Shown: piece by piece, positions 63,261 to 64,000 of the stretch
Position numbering within the stretch: the first letter of the stretch is position 1
Layout: each line of letters opens with the position of its first letter
NCBI GenBank assembly: GCA_034640345.1
Contig: JAXRVH010000004.1
Coordinates: 496,001-560,000, forward strand
Reading direction: 5' to 3'
Length of the DNA: 64,000 bases
DNA from: Drechslera avenae
Taxonomy: Eukaryota; Ascomycota; Dothideomycetes; Pleosporales; Pleosporaceae
Program-made: the position numbers and the translations under genes
The notes under the pieces: generated by a model
What the model was told of the DNA's origin: nothing
Seen by the model: only the letters and a program-made list of their open reading frames with translations
Databases searched by the model: none

Positions 63261-64000
63261 TTAGGAAGAGTATTTCTCGCGGTAGAACTTGGCAGCGTTG
63301 ACCATGTTGATCAGCGCAGCCTTGGTCTCCTTCCACTGACGCGTCTTGAGACCGCAGTCAGGGTTGATCCAGAGCTGCTCGGGCTTGAGGTACTTGAGCA
63401 TCTCCGCAACGCGGTCCTTGATCTCCTCCTCAGATGGAACACGAGGAGAGTGGATGTCGTAGACACCAGGACCGATGTGGCGGGGGTAAGCCTTGTCCTC
63501 AAACACCTTGAGAAGCTTGGCGTCACTCTTGCTGTTCTCAATCGACAGAACGTCGGCGTCGAGCGCGGCAATGGCGTGGAAGAAGTCCTGGAACTCCGAG
63601 TAGCAGAAGTGAGAGTGGATCTGAGTGGAGTCCTGGACACCAGCGCAAGCAAGCTTGAATGAGTCAACAGCCCATGACAGGTACTTCTCACGCTCAGTGC
63701 CAGCACGGAGGGGAAGACCTTCACGGAGCGCAGGCTCGTCCACCTGGATGACGTAGATGCCGGCAGCCTCGAGGTCAATGACCTCGTCGCGGAGGGCGAG
63801 AGCAAGCTGTTGAGCTTGCACAGACTGGTGGACATCGTCACGGGGGAAGGACCATCGGAGGCAAGTGATGGGACCAGTAAGCATACCCTTCATCGGCTTC
63901 TTGGCCACCGAGGCAGCGTACTTGGACTCCTTGACCGTCATAGGAGCCGGACGGGAGATGTCTCCGACAATGATCGGAGGTCGGACGCAGCGAGATCCGT
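63261..64000 (-). CDS. MET6: Cobalamin-independent methionine synthase (C-terminal part)
   Basis: The frame runs off the right edge, so only the last 246 codons are seen. It reads IIVGDISRPAPMTVKESKYA, then MLTGPITCLRWSFPRDD, IQVDEPALREGLPLR, HSHFCYSEF (His and Cys zinc ligands), LSIENSKSDAKLL and the end LWINPDCGLKTRQW with the last zinc Cys. This is the MetE C-terminal domain that transfers the methyl group of methyltetrahydrofolate to homocysteine. Cytosolic, last step of methionine synthesis, and the source of SAM for methyltransferases. No introns in the visible part; stop at 63261. Confidence 0.96.
   Translation of the reverse strand, partial: GSRCVRPPIIVGDISRPAPMTVKESKYAASVAKKPMKGMLTGPITCLRWSFPRDDVHQSVQAQQLALALRDEVIDLEAAGIYVIQVDEPALREGLPLRAGTEREKYLSWAVDSFKLACAGVQDSTQIHSHFCYSEFQDFFHAIAALDADVLSIENSKSDAKLLKVFEDKAYPRHIGPGVYDIHSPRVPSEEEIKDRVAEMLKYLKPEQLWINPDCGLKTRQWKETKAALINMVNAAKFYREKYSS

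Noticed and set aside
1..64000. tRNA, rRNA and CRISPR features
   Set aside because: No tRNA B-box-like segment with a matching cloverleaf was noticed, no rRNA core sequence, and no spaced direct repeats. A covariance-model scan would settle tRNAs.

Overview
The window is nuclear DNA of a filamentous ascomycete. Genes are split by short (about 45-130 bp) GT-AG introns, and the content is typical of such fungi: Zn2Cys6 and C2H2/C2HC regulators, LaeA-type methyltransferases, a CYP65-like P450, MFS drug/metabolite exporters, a WSC-glyoxal oxidase and a fungal GH94 phosphorylase. Small degraded, transition-rich, TA-rich islands suggest an active or past RIP-like process. A Dothideomycete (Pleosporales-like) is my best guess from gene content, but nothing here proves the order. 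Two 10-base N gaps (2444-2453, 32143-32152) sit beside C/G homopolymers.

Layout. (1) 1-18.6 kb is a dense block of tailoring, transport and regulatory genes that looks like part of a secondary-metabolite cluster: wax-synthase-like acyltransferase (cut by the left edge), GliT-like thioredoxin-reductase-fold enzyme, class I methyltransferase, two paralogous methyltransferases with a shared intron position, AflR-like Zn2Cys6 regulator, DHA2-type MFS exporter, fungal rhodopsin-like membrane protein, CYP65-like P450, FAD monooxygenase and C2H2 regulator. No PKS, NRPS, terpene synthase or prenyltransferase is present, so the backbone enzyme is off the left edge, elsewhere, or absent. (2) 18.6-26.5 kb is gene-poor around a mitochondrial lipoate-protein ligase, with a foldback element at 25.1-25.3 kb and a dispersed repeat at 25.4-25.7 kb. 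(3) 26.5-31.8 kb carries a WD40 protein and a GH94 cellobionic-acid-phosphorylase-like enzyme. (4) 31.8-36.6 kb is a degraded island: a broken minus-strand gene, the inverted second copy of the dispersed repeat, TA-rich relic DNA and a CorA-like pseudogene. (5) 36.6-43.2 kb has a frameshifted C2HC+Zn2Cys6 regulator, an SDR, a HAD phosphatase and an MpaB-like oxygenase, perhaps a second small cluster. (6) 44.7-64 kb is mostly housekeeping or conserved hypothetical: a triple-WSC glyoxal oxidase with a GC-AG intron, a LaeA-like methyltransferase, three disordered proteins, a POF1-like nucleotidyltransferase, a kelch transmembrane protein, and the C-terminal part of cobalamin-independent methionine synthase cut by the right edge.

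How they may work together: the left block has what is needed to oxidise (P450, FMO), methylate (three methyltransferases), acylate, disulfide-protect (CxxC oxidoreductase), export (MFS) and regulate (two TFs) one small molecule. The reductase next to a methyltransferase would suit thiol chemistry of the epipolythiodioxopiperazine kind, but that is inference. All exon models were built by hand from reading-frame continuity and splice sites; every intact model closes to a whole number of codons.
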